DNA of 17,769 nucleotides from CAIVPM01 sp049242885 (GCA_049242885.1 JBMLOQ010000033.1:1-17769); one strand, 5' to 3'. Positions 7,838 to 15,701 are shown, numbered from the stretch's first letter. Numbers and translations: made by a program. Notes: a model not told the origin generated them from the sequence alone.

Positions 7838-8380
7838 ATGAACATAGAAATAATTAGTGGAAGTCCACGAAAGGCTAGTATTACCAAAAGAGTTGCACTG
7901 CATTTACAACAACAATTAAAAGAGAAAACAAGCCACAATATTGGATTAATTAATGTAAGTGAATGGAATTTAGGACTGCTTGAAAATGTATTTTCTACCA
8001 TAGAAAAAACCCCAGAAAACTTTAAACCATTAGCAGAAAGAGTTTTTAATGCAAATGCATTTATACTAGTAACCCCAGAATATAATGGCAGTTATTCTCC
8101 TGCTTTACAAAACTTAATGGATCATTTTCCTAAGCAAACTCATAAAGCTTTTGGAATAGTAGCAGCTAGTACAGGTGCTATGGGTGGTATGAGAGCTTCA
8201 CAACAAACTCTTTTACTTGTTCCTGCATTGTTTGGTATAGCATCACCACAAATGCTTATTACCCCCTTTGTTGATAAAAAATTTGAAGAAAACGGAGATT
8301 TAGTAGATGAAACTTTCCAAAAAAATATAGACACATTTATAAATGAGTTTTTGTGGTTGGCAGAAAGATTACAGGGTTAA
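7838..8380 (+). CDS. NAD(P)H-dependent FMN reductase family protein
   Basis: A 180-residue flavodoxin-like oxidoreductase that should bind FMN and reduce it, or a quinone or azo-type substrate, with NAD(P)H in the cytoplasm. The FMN phosphate loop is SGSPRKAS at about 7-14, directly after the first beta strand. The isoalloxazine-binding motif TPEYNGSYSPALQNLMDHF spans about 79-97 and the third flavin-contacting loop STGAMGGMRA about 111-120. Length and motif order fit the family throughout. Substrate cannot be read from the sequence. It stands alone on the + strand, and its last 12 bases overlap the end of the convergent alkyltransferase-like gene. The start ATG gives the classic short lead into strand 1. 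Confidence 0.9.
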   Translation: MNIEIISGSPRKASITKRVALHLQQQLKEKTSHNIGLINVSEWNLGLLENVFSTIEKTPENFKPLAERVFNANAFILVTPEYNGSYSPALQNLMDHFPKQTHKAFGIVAASTGAMGGMRASQQTLLLVPALFGIASPQMLITPFVDKKFEENGDLVDETFQKNIDTFINEFLWLAERLQG

Positions 8381-8740
8381 TTCTTTTGCTGGATCCCAAA
8401 ATATTTTATCAAAGTTTTTGATAGTATCTTTTTCAATAATTAAACCTTCTTTTTCAAGAAGTTCTTGCATGTAGGTTGGTGTTTCAAAGTGCATTTTACC
8501 TGTAAGCATACCATTACGATTTACTACTCTTTGAGCAGGCACTTTAGGAATGGTGTTGTGTGCAGCATTCATGGCCCAACCAACCATTCTGGCACTAAGT
8601 TTTGTACCAAGATAATTTGCAATAGCACCATAGCTAGTGGCTCTTCCTTTGGGTATTTGCCTTACAACTTCATATACATCTTCAAAAAAAGTATAGGTTT
8701 TAGGTTCTTTGTTACTTAATGCTTTCGAAGTTTTTGCCAT
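8369..8740 (-). CDS. Alkyltransferase-like protein (MGMT family, no catalytic cysteine)
   Basis: A 123-residue protein matching only the DNA-binding domain of O6-alkylguanine-DNA alkyltransferases. It shows IPKGRATSYGAIANYLG at about 29-45, where Tyr37 corresponds to the base-flipping tyrosine, and the recognition helix ARMVGWAMNAA at about 50-60 with the intercalating Arg51. The active-site PCHRV motif is replaced by PAQRV at 68-72, so Ala69 stands where the methyl-accepting cysteine belongs. Such alkyltransferase-like proteins bind alkylated guanines and hand them to nucleotide excision repair instead of repairing them directly. Residues after about 95 include a Trp-Asp-Pro near the C-terminus. 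It is last in a minus-strand trio after trmB and DUF5522, with a 12-base gap to DUF5522, and its end overlaps the convergent FMN reductase gene. Confidence 0.9.
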   Translation of the reverse strand: MAKTSKALSNKEPKTYTFFEDVYEVVRQIPKGRATSYGAIANYLGTKLSARMVGWAMNAAHNTIPKVPAQRVVNRNGMLTGKMHFETPTYMQELLEKEGLIIEKDTIKNFDKIFWDPAKELTL

Positions 8741-8752
8741 GATGCAAAATAA

Positions 8753-8953
8753 CTAATCTTTTTGTTCATTATTGTTTTCTAAAATTATACTACGTTTAGG
8801 CTCTGGCACACTTTCATAATTGTAAGGGCAATGCCTACAGCCATGTCCACAGCAATATCCTTTTTTTAAATGGTAAGTTTCTGTAAAAACCATATAGCCA
8901 TTATCATCGTAATAAAAATCTTTATCTGGAGTAAGAGTTTGCAGCACTTTCAA
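8753..8953 (-). CDS. DUF5522 cysteine-rich small protein
   Basis: A protein of up to 66 residues recognised by its central CCGHGCRHCPYNY motif, with Cys34, Cys35, Cys39 and Cys42 and His37 and His41. The family's function is not known to me. The motif suggests a zinc or iron-sulfur site. The N-terminal part has an alternating acidic/aromatic run (DKDFYYDDNGYMVFTE) and the C-terminus is a polar tail. No ATG exists before residue 21; the frame opens with TTG at 8951-8953, inside trmB, with GTG two codons later as an alternative. Conserved-looking sequence begins near residue 10, so an upstream non-ATG start is needed. The 32-base overlap with trmB implies translational coupling. The alkyltransferase-like gene follows 12 bases later. 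Confidence 0.82.
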   Translation of the reverse strand: MKVLQTLTPDKDFYYDDNGYMVFTETYHLKKGYCCGHGCRHCPYNYESVPEPKRSIILENNNEQKD

Positions 8954-9635
8954 TGATTTGTTTTAGTAAAACGTCTTTTTCTTTAAATAGTTCATTATCA
9001 ATCGTAAATTTAAGGTAATGAATGCTATTGCTTTTTGCAATGTTTAACGTTTCGTAGTAAGTTTTTATATTTAGTATATCAGAATTGTAGATGCTATTAT
9101 ATACATCATCAGTTGCTGCTTCACAATTTATATTAAAAACATCAATTACACCTTTTGTAAAATGGAATAAATTAGGGCTGTCGGTTTTTAAATTTACTGC
9201 TCCACCTTTTTGTAAAAATTGTTGATAAAGCCTCAAAAACTTAGGGTGTGTTAATCTTTTTTTTGCTTTAGAAATTCTTAATTGAGGGTCTGGAAAAGTA
9301 ATCCAAATTTCGGCAACCTCTCCTTCGTTAAAGTAATTAGTAATTTTATCAATTTCAGTTCTTAGAAATGCCACATTGGTTAAATTTTCTTCTAATGCAG
9401 TAGTAGCACCTCTCCAAATTCTATTACCTTTAATATCTACACCAATAAAATTTTTATCACTAAACATTCTAGCTTGCCCAATAGTGTATTCCCCTTTTCC
9501 GCAAGCTAATTCAAGTATTATTGGATTATTATTATTAAAATAATTGTGCCAGTTACCTGCCATATTTTCTGGATATTGCAATACATTTTTATATTGGTTT
9601 ATGGCCTCGAATCTAATCAGTTTTTTATGTCCCAT
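8922..9635 (-). CDS. trmB: tRNA (guanine-N7-)-methyltransferase
   Basis: Methylates N7 of G46 in the variable loop of many tRNAs using S-adenosylmethionine. The 237-residue product carries the SAM-binding motif LELACGKGEYTIG at about 41-53 and the acidic end of strand 2 at Asp67 in GVDIKGNR. The family signature FPDPQ lies at about 114-118, followed by KKRLTHPKFL at about 125-134 and LKTDS at about 149-153, which match TrmB rather than generic methyltransferases. The frame can be extended by four codons to a TTG at 9647, but the ATG at 9635 gives the expected MGHKKLIRF start, and the TTG is part of a -7 promoter box. First gene of a minus-strand operon whose end overlaps DUF5522 by 32 bases. 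Divergent from ligA. Confidence 0.94.
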   Translation of the reverse strand: MGHKKLIRFEAINQYKNVLQYPENMAGNWHNYFNNNNPIILELACGKGEYTIGQARMFSDKNFIGVDIKGNRIWRGATTALEENLTNVAFLRTEIDKITNYFNEGEVAEIWITFPDPQLRISKAKKRLTHPKFLRLYQQFLQKGGAVNLKTDSPNLFHFTKGVIDVFNINCEAATDDVYNSIYNSDILNIKTYYETLNIAKSNSIHYLKFTIDNELFKEKDVLLKQIIESAANSYSR

Positions 9636-9644
9636 AAGTAAGGG

Positions 9645-9652
9645 CAAAAATA
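9645..9652 (-). promoter_or_regulatory. Bacteroidota-type -7 box for the trmB operon
   Basis: On the minus strand the sequence is TATTTTTG, an exact TAnnTTTG match, nine bases before the trmB ATG. A start site about seven bases downstream would leave an almost leaderless mRNA. No clear -33 element is visible. Confidence 0.45.
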
Positions 9653-9855
9653 GTGGTTAGGTGTTTTTTATGTAAAAAAACATTCTGTTGATGGCATTAG
9701 CGATTGTTTTGTATTTTTAATTAGATGATTGTAGAATTAATTATCATTGAAATTGTAGTCTACTTCATAATAAATTTTTTACAGTATTGGTGATGAGCTG
9801 TGAAGTGGATTTGGAAGATTTATAAAGCTATTTAAAAAAATGTGTTTCAAAATCT

Positions 9856-9863
9856 TATCATTG
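9856..9863 (+). promoter_or_regulatory. Candidate -7 box upstream of ligA
   Basis: TATCATTG differs from TAnnTTTG at one position and ends 16 bases before the ligA ATG. No -33 element is evident. The rest of the divergent trmB-ligA spacer shows no gene. Confidence 0.3.
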
Positions 9864-9879
9864 CATTATTTATTTAAGT

Positions 9880-11955
9880 ATGTATAATCAAGCAACTAAA
9901 GCTCAATTACTAGGTTTAACCAAGCAATTGCTGGCACAAGGTCAAATAACACTTTTTCAATTAGATGAATTAAAAGAAACGTTGCGTTTTCATGAATACA
10001 ACTATTATGTTTTAAACCAATCGTTAATTTCTGATTTTGAGTATGATAGTTTATTTAAAAAATTAGAATACTTGGAAAACGAATATCCATCATCAATAAC
10101 AAAAGATTCACCTACACAACGTGTGGGTAATAGCTTAAATGGGGAGTTCGAAAAAGTACAACATTTAGTGCCTATGTTGAGTTTAGAAAATAGTTATAAC
10201 GAAGCTGATGTTGCTGATTTTGATAGAAAAGCAAAAGAAACTAGTGGACTAGATTTAATTGAGTATTGTGTTGAGCCTAAGTTCGATGGTGCAAGCATTA
10301 GCCTTATTTACGAAAACGATTTTTTAGTAAGGGCAACAACAAGGGGTGATGGCGTTGAGGGTGATGATATTACAACCAATATAAAACAAATAAAAAGCAT
10401 TCCACTAAAAGCACCTTTTAGTAAATATGGTATTGAGCAAATAGAAATAAGAGGTGAAGTAATAATAACAAAAGAAAATTTTGATAAGTATAATGAAAGT
10501 CTTATTGCCCAAGGTTTACCAACTGTTGCCAATCCAAGAAATACGGCTGCTGGTAGTTTGAGGATTAAAGACCCAAAAGAAGTAGCCAAAAGAAATTTGG
10601 ATGCATTTTTGTATCATGTAAGTTTTATAGCTGCTAGTAAACAATTTGCACAAAATACACATGCTGCTCAACTAGACATGCTTTGGGATTGTGGTTTTCG
10701 TAGCCCTAGTTCTCAAAAAAAAGTATGCCATTCTATAGCAGAAGTAATGGAATTTGTTAGCGATTTTGAAGTCAAAAGAGATAATCTTCCTTATGAAATT
10801 GATGGTATGGTTATTAAAGTAAACAGCTTACAGTTGCAAGAAGCACTAGGCATGACAAGCCATCACCCTCGTTGGGCAATTGCCTATAAATTTAAAGCAA
10901 GACAAGCCACCACCACCCTCATAGGCATTGAATATCAAGTAGGACGTACAGGTGCTGTAACACCTGTAGCAAAATTGCAACCTGTATTTATTGGAGGTGT
11001 AACCGTAAGTAGCATAAGCATACACAACGAAGAGTATATAAAAGAAAAAGATTTAAAAATTGGTGATACTGTTTTAATAGAACGAGCAGGAGATGTAATA
11101 CCCCAAATAGTACAAAGTATTGCAAGCAAAAGAAATGGAGGTGAACAAGAAATTATTTTTCCTACACACTGCCCAGTTTGTAATAGTAAACTTTTTAAGG
11201 AAGAAGGAGAGGCTGTGTGGCGTTGTATAAATATTGAATGCCCTGCTCAGGTTGTGGAAAAAATGGCACATTTCGTAAGCAAGGATGCCATGGATATAAA
11301 AAGTTTTGGTGAAGCCAATGTAAAAAAGTTTTTTGAGCTTGGGTTGCTAAAAGACATTCCAAATATTTACACCTTAAATTTTGAAGCTTTAACTGGTTTA
11401 GAAGGCTTTGGAAAAAAAAGCATTGATAATCTTAAAGAAGCTATTGAAACAAGCAAAAATCAGCCTTTATATAGATTAATTTATGGGCTAGGAATTAGAT
11501 TTGTTGGCGAAACAACAGCCAAAACTTTAGCCAATGCAGTGGAGCATTTGCTAGATTATAAAACCAAAACTATCGACGAGTTACAACAGCTTGAAGATGT
11601 AGGTATAAAAGTAGCTGCAAGTATTCATCACTTCTTTAGTAATGCTCAAAATATTGAAATGTTAGAAGCTTTAGAAAGACTTGGTTTGCAATTTAAAAAT
11701 ACAAAAAAAGAAATTGTAGCTGAAGGGGATTTAGTAGGACAAACTTTTTTGTTTACAGGCACTTTAAGTAAATTAAAACGCAGCGATGCAGAGGCTTTGG
11801 CAGAAAGTAAAGGAGCAATAATTGTAAGTGGCGTAAGTGCCAAACTTAACTATTTGGTTGTAGGGGAAGATGCTGGTAGTAAATTGGAAAAAGCAAAAAA
11901 AATAAATACTATAAAAGTTATTTCGGAAGATGATTTTTTACAATTAATTGGTTAA
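9880..11955 (+). CDS. ligA: NAD-dependent DNA ligase
   Basis: Seals nicks in DNA during replication and repair with NAD as the adenylate donor. The 691-residue protein has all LigA parts in order. The Ia NAD-binding domain has HEYNYYVLN near 38-46. The adenylation domain has the KxDG motif in EPKFDG, with the nucleophile Lys134. An OB domain follows around GRTGAVTPVA (355-364). The zinc finger cysteines are Cys431, Cys434, Cys449 and Cys454, in CPVC and the later RCINIEC. Helix-hairpin-helix repeats span about 505-600, including GFGKKS and GIRFVGETTA. A BRCT domain occupies about 616-691. The first 15 or so residues before the conserved region form a short extra leader; no better start lies further in. 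Its stop is 4 bases from that of the convergent RNA methyltransferase gene. Confidence 0.97.
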   Translation: MYNQATKAQLLGLTKQLLAQGQITLFQLDELKETLRFHEYNYYVLNQSLISDFEYDSLFKKLEYLENEYPSSITKDSPTQRVGNSLNGEFEKVQHLVPMLSLENSYNEADVADFDRKAKETSGLDLIEYCVEPKFDGASISLIYENDFLVRATTRGDGVEGDDITTNIKQIKSIPLKAPFSKYGIEQIEIRGEVIITKENFDKYNESLIAQGLPTVANPRNTAAGSLRIKDPKEVAKRNLDAFLYHVSFIAASKQFAQNTHAAQLDMLWDCGFRSPSSQKKVCHSIAEVMEFVSDFEVKRDNLPYEIDGMVIKVNSLQLQEALGMTSHHPRWAIAYKFKARQATTTLIGIEYQVGRTGAVTPVAKLQPVFIGGVTVSSISIHNEEYIKEKDLKIGDTVLIERAGDVIPQIVQSIASKRNGGEQEIIFPTHCPVCNSKLFKEEGEAVWRCINIECPAQVVEKMAHFVSKDAMDIKSFGEANVKKFFELGLLKDIPNIYTLNFEALTGLEGFGKKSIDNLKEAIETSKNQPLYRLIYGLGIRFVGETTAKTLANAVEHLLDYKTKTIDELQQLEDVGIKVAASIHHFFSNAQNIEMLEALERLGLQFKNTKKEIVAEGDLVGQTFLFTGTLSKLKRSDAEALAESKGAIIVSGVSAKLNYLVVGEDAGSKLEKAKKINTIKVISEDDFLQLIG

Positions 11956-11959
11956 TCAA

Positions 11960-12682
11960 TTATTTAAAGTGCGAAACAATAATGCCAGTTGCAATTGCAG
12001 CATTTAAGCTTTCGGCACCACCAAATTTAGGTATAGTAATTGGATTTGTAATTAATTGTTGTAAGCTGTTTGATATGCCTTTTCCTTCGTTGCCAATTAT
12101 TAAATAGCCATCTTTTATAAGCTGGGTTTCAAAAATATTGTTACCTTTTAGCAATGCACCATAAATTGGTTGGTTGGTTTTACTTAAATAGTCTTCCAAA
12201 TTTGTATAAGCAATATGAACCCTCAAAAAACTACCCATTGTTGCTTGTAGCACTTTGAAATTGTATAAGTCTACAGTGTTATTGCTGCAAATTATTTGAG
12301 GAATATTAAACCAATCAGCAATTCTTATAATGCTTCCAAAATTGCCAGGATCTTGCAAATCATCAACTACTAAAGTTAATTGTTGGTTAAAAATTTTGGG
12401 TGTGGAAGCTTTTATAGCTTTAACAATCATCAAAACCTCATTAGGCGTTGTAAGTTGTGATATTTTTTTTAGCTCATCGTCTGTAACTATTGTAGTTATT
12501 GGTTTTTGTGCATCATTATGTTGTAGCCAAACTGTTGTAGCATAGATTTTGTGTATCAAAAAGTTGCTATTCAACAATTCTTGAGCCATTTTTTTACCCT
12601 CCACTAAAAATAAACCTTGTTCGTCTCTTTGTTTTTTGTGGTATAAACTTTGAATATGTTTAATTTCGTTTTTGCTTAGCAT
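11960..12682 (-). CDS. SpoU/TrmH-family RNA 2'-O-methyltransferase
   Basis: Predicted to methylate a ribose 2'-OH in rRNA or tRNA with S-adenosylmethionine. The fold is a trefoil-knot SPOUT methyltransferase. The 240-residue product has an N-terminal L30e-like substrate-binding domain (about 1-90, with GLFLVEGKKMAQE). The three SpoU motifs follow: LQDPGNFGSIIRIADWF at about 109-125, LIIGNEGKGIS at about 194-204, and IPKFGGAESLNAAIATGI at about 217-234. The catalytic Arg is probably Arg120, and the Asn of SLN lies in the SAM knot. The frame could extend four codons to a GTG at 12694, but the ATG at 12682 gives the usual MLSKNEIK start. The specific target (23S rRNA RlmB-type or another) cannot be decided, so no symbol is given. 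Divergent from the TamA-like gene, with 68 bases between. Confidence 0.9.
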   Translation of the reverse strand: MLSKNEIKHIQSLYHKKQRDEQGLFLVEGKKMAQELLNSNFLIHKIYATTVWLQHNDAQKPITTIVTDDELKKISQLTTPNEVLMIVKAIKASTPKIFNQQLTLVVDDLQDPGNFGSIIRIADWFNIPQIICSNNTVDLYNFKVLQATMGSFLRVHIAYTNLEDYLSKTNQPIYGALLKGNNIFETQLIKDGYLIIGNEGKGISNSLQQLITNPITIPKFGGAESLNAAIATGIIVSHFK

Positions 12683-12750
12683 AATTATTAGCACAAAGTA
12701 AACAAAAACAAGTCGTAAAATTTAAAAAGCAAACCACATTAATATTTAGC

Positions 12751-15132
12751 ATGAAGTTGCATTCGTTGTTTTATAATTCTACAAAATACATCATAAAGCT
12801 ATTTGTGATAGGTGCAACTGTAATTGCATGCTTGCCAAGCTGTATTGTAAAAAATGCACCAAAACAACCATTTGTTTACAGCAATCAAGTAATTGTAAAA
12901 GGAAGTGTATCAAAGGAAGAAAATAAAAGACTTACTCAGGAGCTACAAAATTATTGGGACGATAGCATGAAGGTTAAACGAGTAAACAGTTTTAAGATTA
13001 AAAACCCATCTGTTTATGATAGTTTAAGTTTAGAACGTAGTAAGAAATTTATGAATAATTATCTTCGTTCTCAAGGATATTACTACGCTTATTTTCAAAA
13101 AGATTCGATCATCATAAAAAAAGTAAAAGAGCAAATAAGAGTTACCCCAATTGTAACCATTGCTTTGGGAAAAAATATAACCATAGATTCTGTTGCTTTT
13201 GCATTAACTGATAGTAATTTACAGAAAATCGCATTTCAAAATATCGAGAAAAGTTTTCTAAAAAAAGGTATTCCATATACTAAACAGGTAGTTAGTAGCG
13301 AACTCGACAGGCTAACGGCTTTATTTAGGCAAAATGGTTTTTATGGCATTAATAGAGATGATTTTTATGCTTTGATTGATACAACAGACGATAAATTGCT
13401 TAAACTTACTTTCGACCCTTTTGAACAGGCCAAATTATTGGCTGCTTTTGAATCTTCAAAAAAAGAAAATCCTAAATGGGATATTGCTATAAAACAACGA
13501 CCTTCTGCCAATGAGTTTAAAAATATACCTTTTATTATTGGCAACAGTTATTTTTATACACAGGCACAACCCTTTACTCCATTGGATTCTATTATTTCTT
13601 ATCAATGGAAAGAAAAAGAAATAGGGAATGGATTTACAATTTCCTACAACAAAAAAAATATAGATTCACAACCACTTATTGCCTTTAACTACTTAAAAAA
13701 AGGCAGCTTATACAACGAAATTTTATTTTACAAATCACTCAACAACTACAGCAAATTAGGCGTTTTTAAACAGGTTGATGCCAAGTTTACTTTAAGAGGA
13801 AAGGATACTTTAGATGTGCATTACAAAATGGTGCCAGACAAAAAGTATAATATTGAAAATACAGGGGAGTTTAGCAGAAACATTGGCGATGTAGCAGCAG
13901 GTAATTTATTGGGTATAAGTACAAGCATTACTTTTAGAAATCGTAATGTTTGGAAAAAAGCAGTTCAATCATTCACGTCTGTACGAGCAGGTTTAGAACT
14001 TACATTGGTAGATACAGCAAGGGCTATTCAAACCTTTTTTGGAAATATAAATCACACCTATAGTTTCCCAAGATTTATTGGCGAAGGATTCTTAAGAAAA
14101 CTATCCTCAATTCCTTTTTTTAGAAAAATGGTAGAAAGCGATAACAAAAGAACACTTGTAGCTCTGAGTGGAAATTATAGCGACAGATTTGGGATTTTTA
14201 AACTACGTTCTTTAACAGCCAATGCTGCATGGGAATGGAAAAATGGCGATAATTTATGGCTTATAAAGCCTTTAAATATAGAATTGTACAATTTAGAAAG
14301 ATTGGCAGGCCTCGACGAGCTAATTAAAAATAATCCATTTTTAATTTTATCTTTTAATACAGGAAATGTTGTGGGCAATTTTAACTTCACCTATTTTAAT
14401 AGCCATAATAGTAGCAGTAAACCTAATGTATCACACTATATAAGAGTTGCTTTTGAAGAAAGTGGAGCTATTGCAGGCATGTTTAAAGGATTACAAAATA
14501 CTGTATTTAGATATGCTAAAATTGAAGCAGAATACAGGCACAATATTAAGTTTTTAAAGAGTGAATTTACATACAGAAACTTTGTTGGTGTTGGTGTAAA
14601 TTATGGTTCAAATAACGATATTGGTAAAGTGCTTCCATTTTTTAAACAATTTAGTTTGGGGGGGCCAAATAGCATGAGAGCTTGGGGTATTAGGCAATTG
14701 GGACAAGGCTCTTCGTTGCTTAGCGATACAGCAATAACTAGTTTTAAAGATCGTTTTGGTGATGTTGTTTTTGAAACCAACTTGGAATATAGATTTAATA
14801 TAGCCAAAACAAGTTTTGTAAAAGTGGGGTCTGCTATATATGCAGATATTGGTAATGTTTGGAACTTAAAACGAAGCAGTGAAAATGAAAATGGTGAATT
14901 TAATTTTGGAAGATTATATCAAGATTTAGCAGTGGGTATTGGCACTGGTTTAAGATTAGATTTTTCCTATTTTTTAATAAGATTAGATGTAGCTTATAAG
15001 CTTAAAGACCCTGCAAGGCAATACAATAATGGCTGGGCAAGTTTTAGCAAAAGTGGATTTAGAGAAACTAGGGCTAATGGTGTTGAGGTTCGTAATTATG
15101 CTTTTCAATTAGGAATTGGTATGCCGTTTTAA
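12751..15132 (+). CDS. TamA/BamA-like outer-membrane lipoprotein with beta-barrel (surface antigen D15 family)
   Basis: An Omp85-superfamily protein expected to insert or export other proteins, or lipids, at the outer membrane. The 793-residue chain begins with a basic and hydrophobic signal peptide ending in LPSC, so Cys31 is the likely lipidated residue (Cys27 in VIAC is an alternative). Residues about 40-350 form POTRA-like domains, including a repeat with FRQNGFYGINRDDFY. The C-terminal half is a 16-strand-type barrel. It holds the SLGGPNSMRAWGIRQLGQG motif at about 635-653, equivalent to the L6 RGF motif but reading RAW here. The chain ends AFQLGIGMPF, a proper beta-signal with terminal Phe. 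Whether it works as TamA, BamA or a phylum-specific relative cannot be told. The classical BamA gene usually sits with ompH and other genes, which are absent here. It faces the NTF2-like gene with a 3-base gap. Confidence 0.88.
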   Translation: MKLHSLFYNSTKYIIKLFVIGATVIACLPSCIVKNAPKQPFVYSNQVIVKGSVSKEENKRLTQELQNYWDDSMKVKRVNSFKIKNPSVYDSLSLERSKKFMNNYLRSQGYYYAYFQKDSIIIKKVKEQIRVTPIVTIALGKNITIDSVAFALTDSNLQKIAFQNIEKSFLKKGIPYTKQVVSSELDRLTALFRQNGFYGINRDDFYALIDTTDDKLLKLTFDPFEQAKLLAAFESSKKENPKWDIAIKQRPSANEFKNIPFIIGNSYFYTQAQPFTPLDSIISYQWKEKEIGNGFTISYNKKNIDSQPLIAFNYLKKGSLYNEILFYKSLNNYSKLGVFKQVDAKFTLRGKDTLDVHYKMVPDKKYNIENTGEFSRNIGDVAAGNLLGISTSITFRNRNVWKKAVQSFTSVRAGLELTLVDTARAIQTFFGNINHTYSFPRFIGEGFLRKLSSIPFFRKMVESDNKRTLVALSGNYSDRFGIFKLRSLTANAAWEWKNGDNLWLIKPLNIELYNLERLAGLDELIKNNPFLILSFNTGNVVGNFNFTYFNSHNSSSKPNVSHYIRVAFEESGAIAGMFKGLQNTVFRYAKIEAEYRHNIKFLKSEFTYRNFVGVGVNYGSNNDIGKVLPFFKQFSLGGPNSMRAWGIRQLGQGSSLLSDTAITSFKDRFGDVVFETNLEYRFNIAKTSFVKVGSAIYADIGNVWNLKRSSENENGEFNFGRLYQDLAVGIGTGLRLDFSYFLIRLDVAYKLKDPARQYNNGWASFSKSGFRETRANGVEVRNYAFQLGIGMPF

Positions 15133-15135
15133 CTT

Positions 15136-15564
15136 TTATTTTTTTAACCAATCTCCAATTCCATAAGGGTCATTATGGGCAATACTTACATGTTCATGTT
15201 TAATTTTCCATTCATTGCCTTGTTTCAGCAACACAAAACTAGCTCTAAAAGTATTAACAAAATTGGTAGAGGTGTTGTGTTTATTTACGATTACACCCAA
15301 AGAAATAATGCCACTTACCCAAGCCATCTCTTTGCATTCATCAGTAAATGGACCTTCAATCCAATTAATACTATCGAGGGATAGAGATGAGGCACAAAAA
15401 TCTGTCCACCCTTTTTTAATTTTTTCAAATCCAATAGTGGTAAGTCTTGGACCTTCTAGCACTACATAAGTATCTTGGCTTTGTATGTATTTTTGGCAAA
15501 TTCCCTCAAGGTTTTTATCCTTTATTACTTGATAATGTTGGTTTACAGTTTCTATGGCAGTCAT
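15136..15564 (-). CDS. NTF2/SnoaL-like protein of unknown function
   Basis: A 142-residue protein with the profile of the NTF2-like (SnoaL, DUF4440) cone fold: an N-terminal helix starting TAIETVNQHYQVIKDKNLEG, a middle region, and C-terminal strands reading FRASFVLLKQGNEWKIKHEHVS. Members include enzymes, such as ketosteroid isomerase-like proteins, and pure ligand-binding domains. Polar residues that could line the pocket include His123, His125 and His130 near the end, together with Trp and Asp residues. No signal peptide is present, so it is probably cytoplasmic. Substrate and role are not deducible. It is a single gene, divergent from the PurF-like gene and convergent with the TamA-like gene. 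The ATG at 15564 is the first in-frame start. Confidence 0.75.
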   Translation of the reverse strand: MTAIETVNQHYQVIKDKNLEGICQKYIQSQDTYVVLEGPRLTTIGFEKIKKGWTDFCASSLSLDSINWIEGPFTDECKEMAWVSGIISLGVIVNKHNTSTNFVNTFRASFVLLKQGNEWKIKHEHVSIAHNDPYGIGDWLKK

Positions 15565-15671
15565 TCATTTTTTTTGTAAAAATAATTGTTCAAGTGATTA
15601 AACATTATTTTATGTCATCATACAAAAAACAAAAATGTTTTTATTTATATAATAAAACCGAAATTAGTAAT

Positions 15672-15701
15672 ATTGAATATTAATCAGTAATACTAACTTC
15701 G
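15672..15701 (+). promoter_or_regulatory. Candidate promoter for the PurF-like gene
   Basis: ATTG at 15672-15675 resembles a -33 TTTG element. After 18 bases comes TAACTTCG at 15694-15701, one mismatch from TAnnTTTG. It ends 15 bases before the ATG. The pair has near-usual spacing for Bacteroidota sigma-70 promoters. Confidence 0.45.

Noticed and set aside
8953..9647. Longer trmB start at the TTG codon at 9647
   Set aside because: The TTG is part of an exact TAnnTTTG promoter box, and the ATG four codons later gives the usual TrmB N-terminus.
9662..9682. T-run and A-run facing each other (possible hairpin) between trmB and ligA
   Set aside because: The stem is pure A/T with unequal arms and sits between divergent promoters, where a terminator makes no sense.
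12683..12694. Longer start (GTG) for the SpoU-family methyltransferase
   Set aside because: The four added residues are not typical of the family, while the ATG at 12682 gives the standard MLSKNEIK beginning.
15447..15683. Plus-strand open frame of 78 codons across the NTF2-like gene start and the intergenic region
   Set aside because: It mostly mirrors the NTF2-like gene, has no known domain, and ends in A/T-rich promoter DNA.
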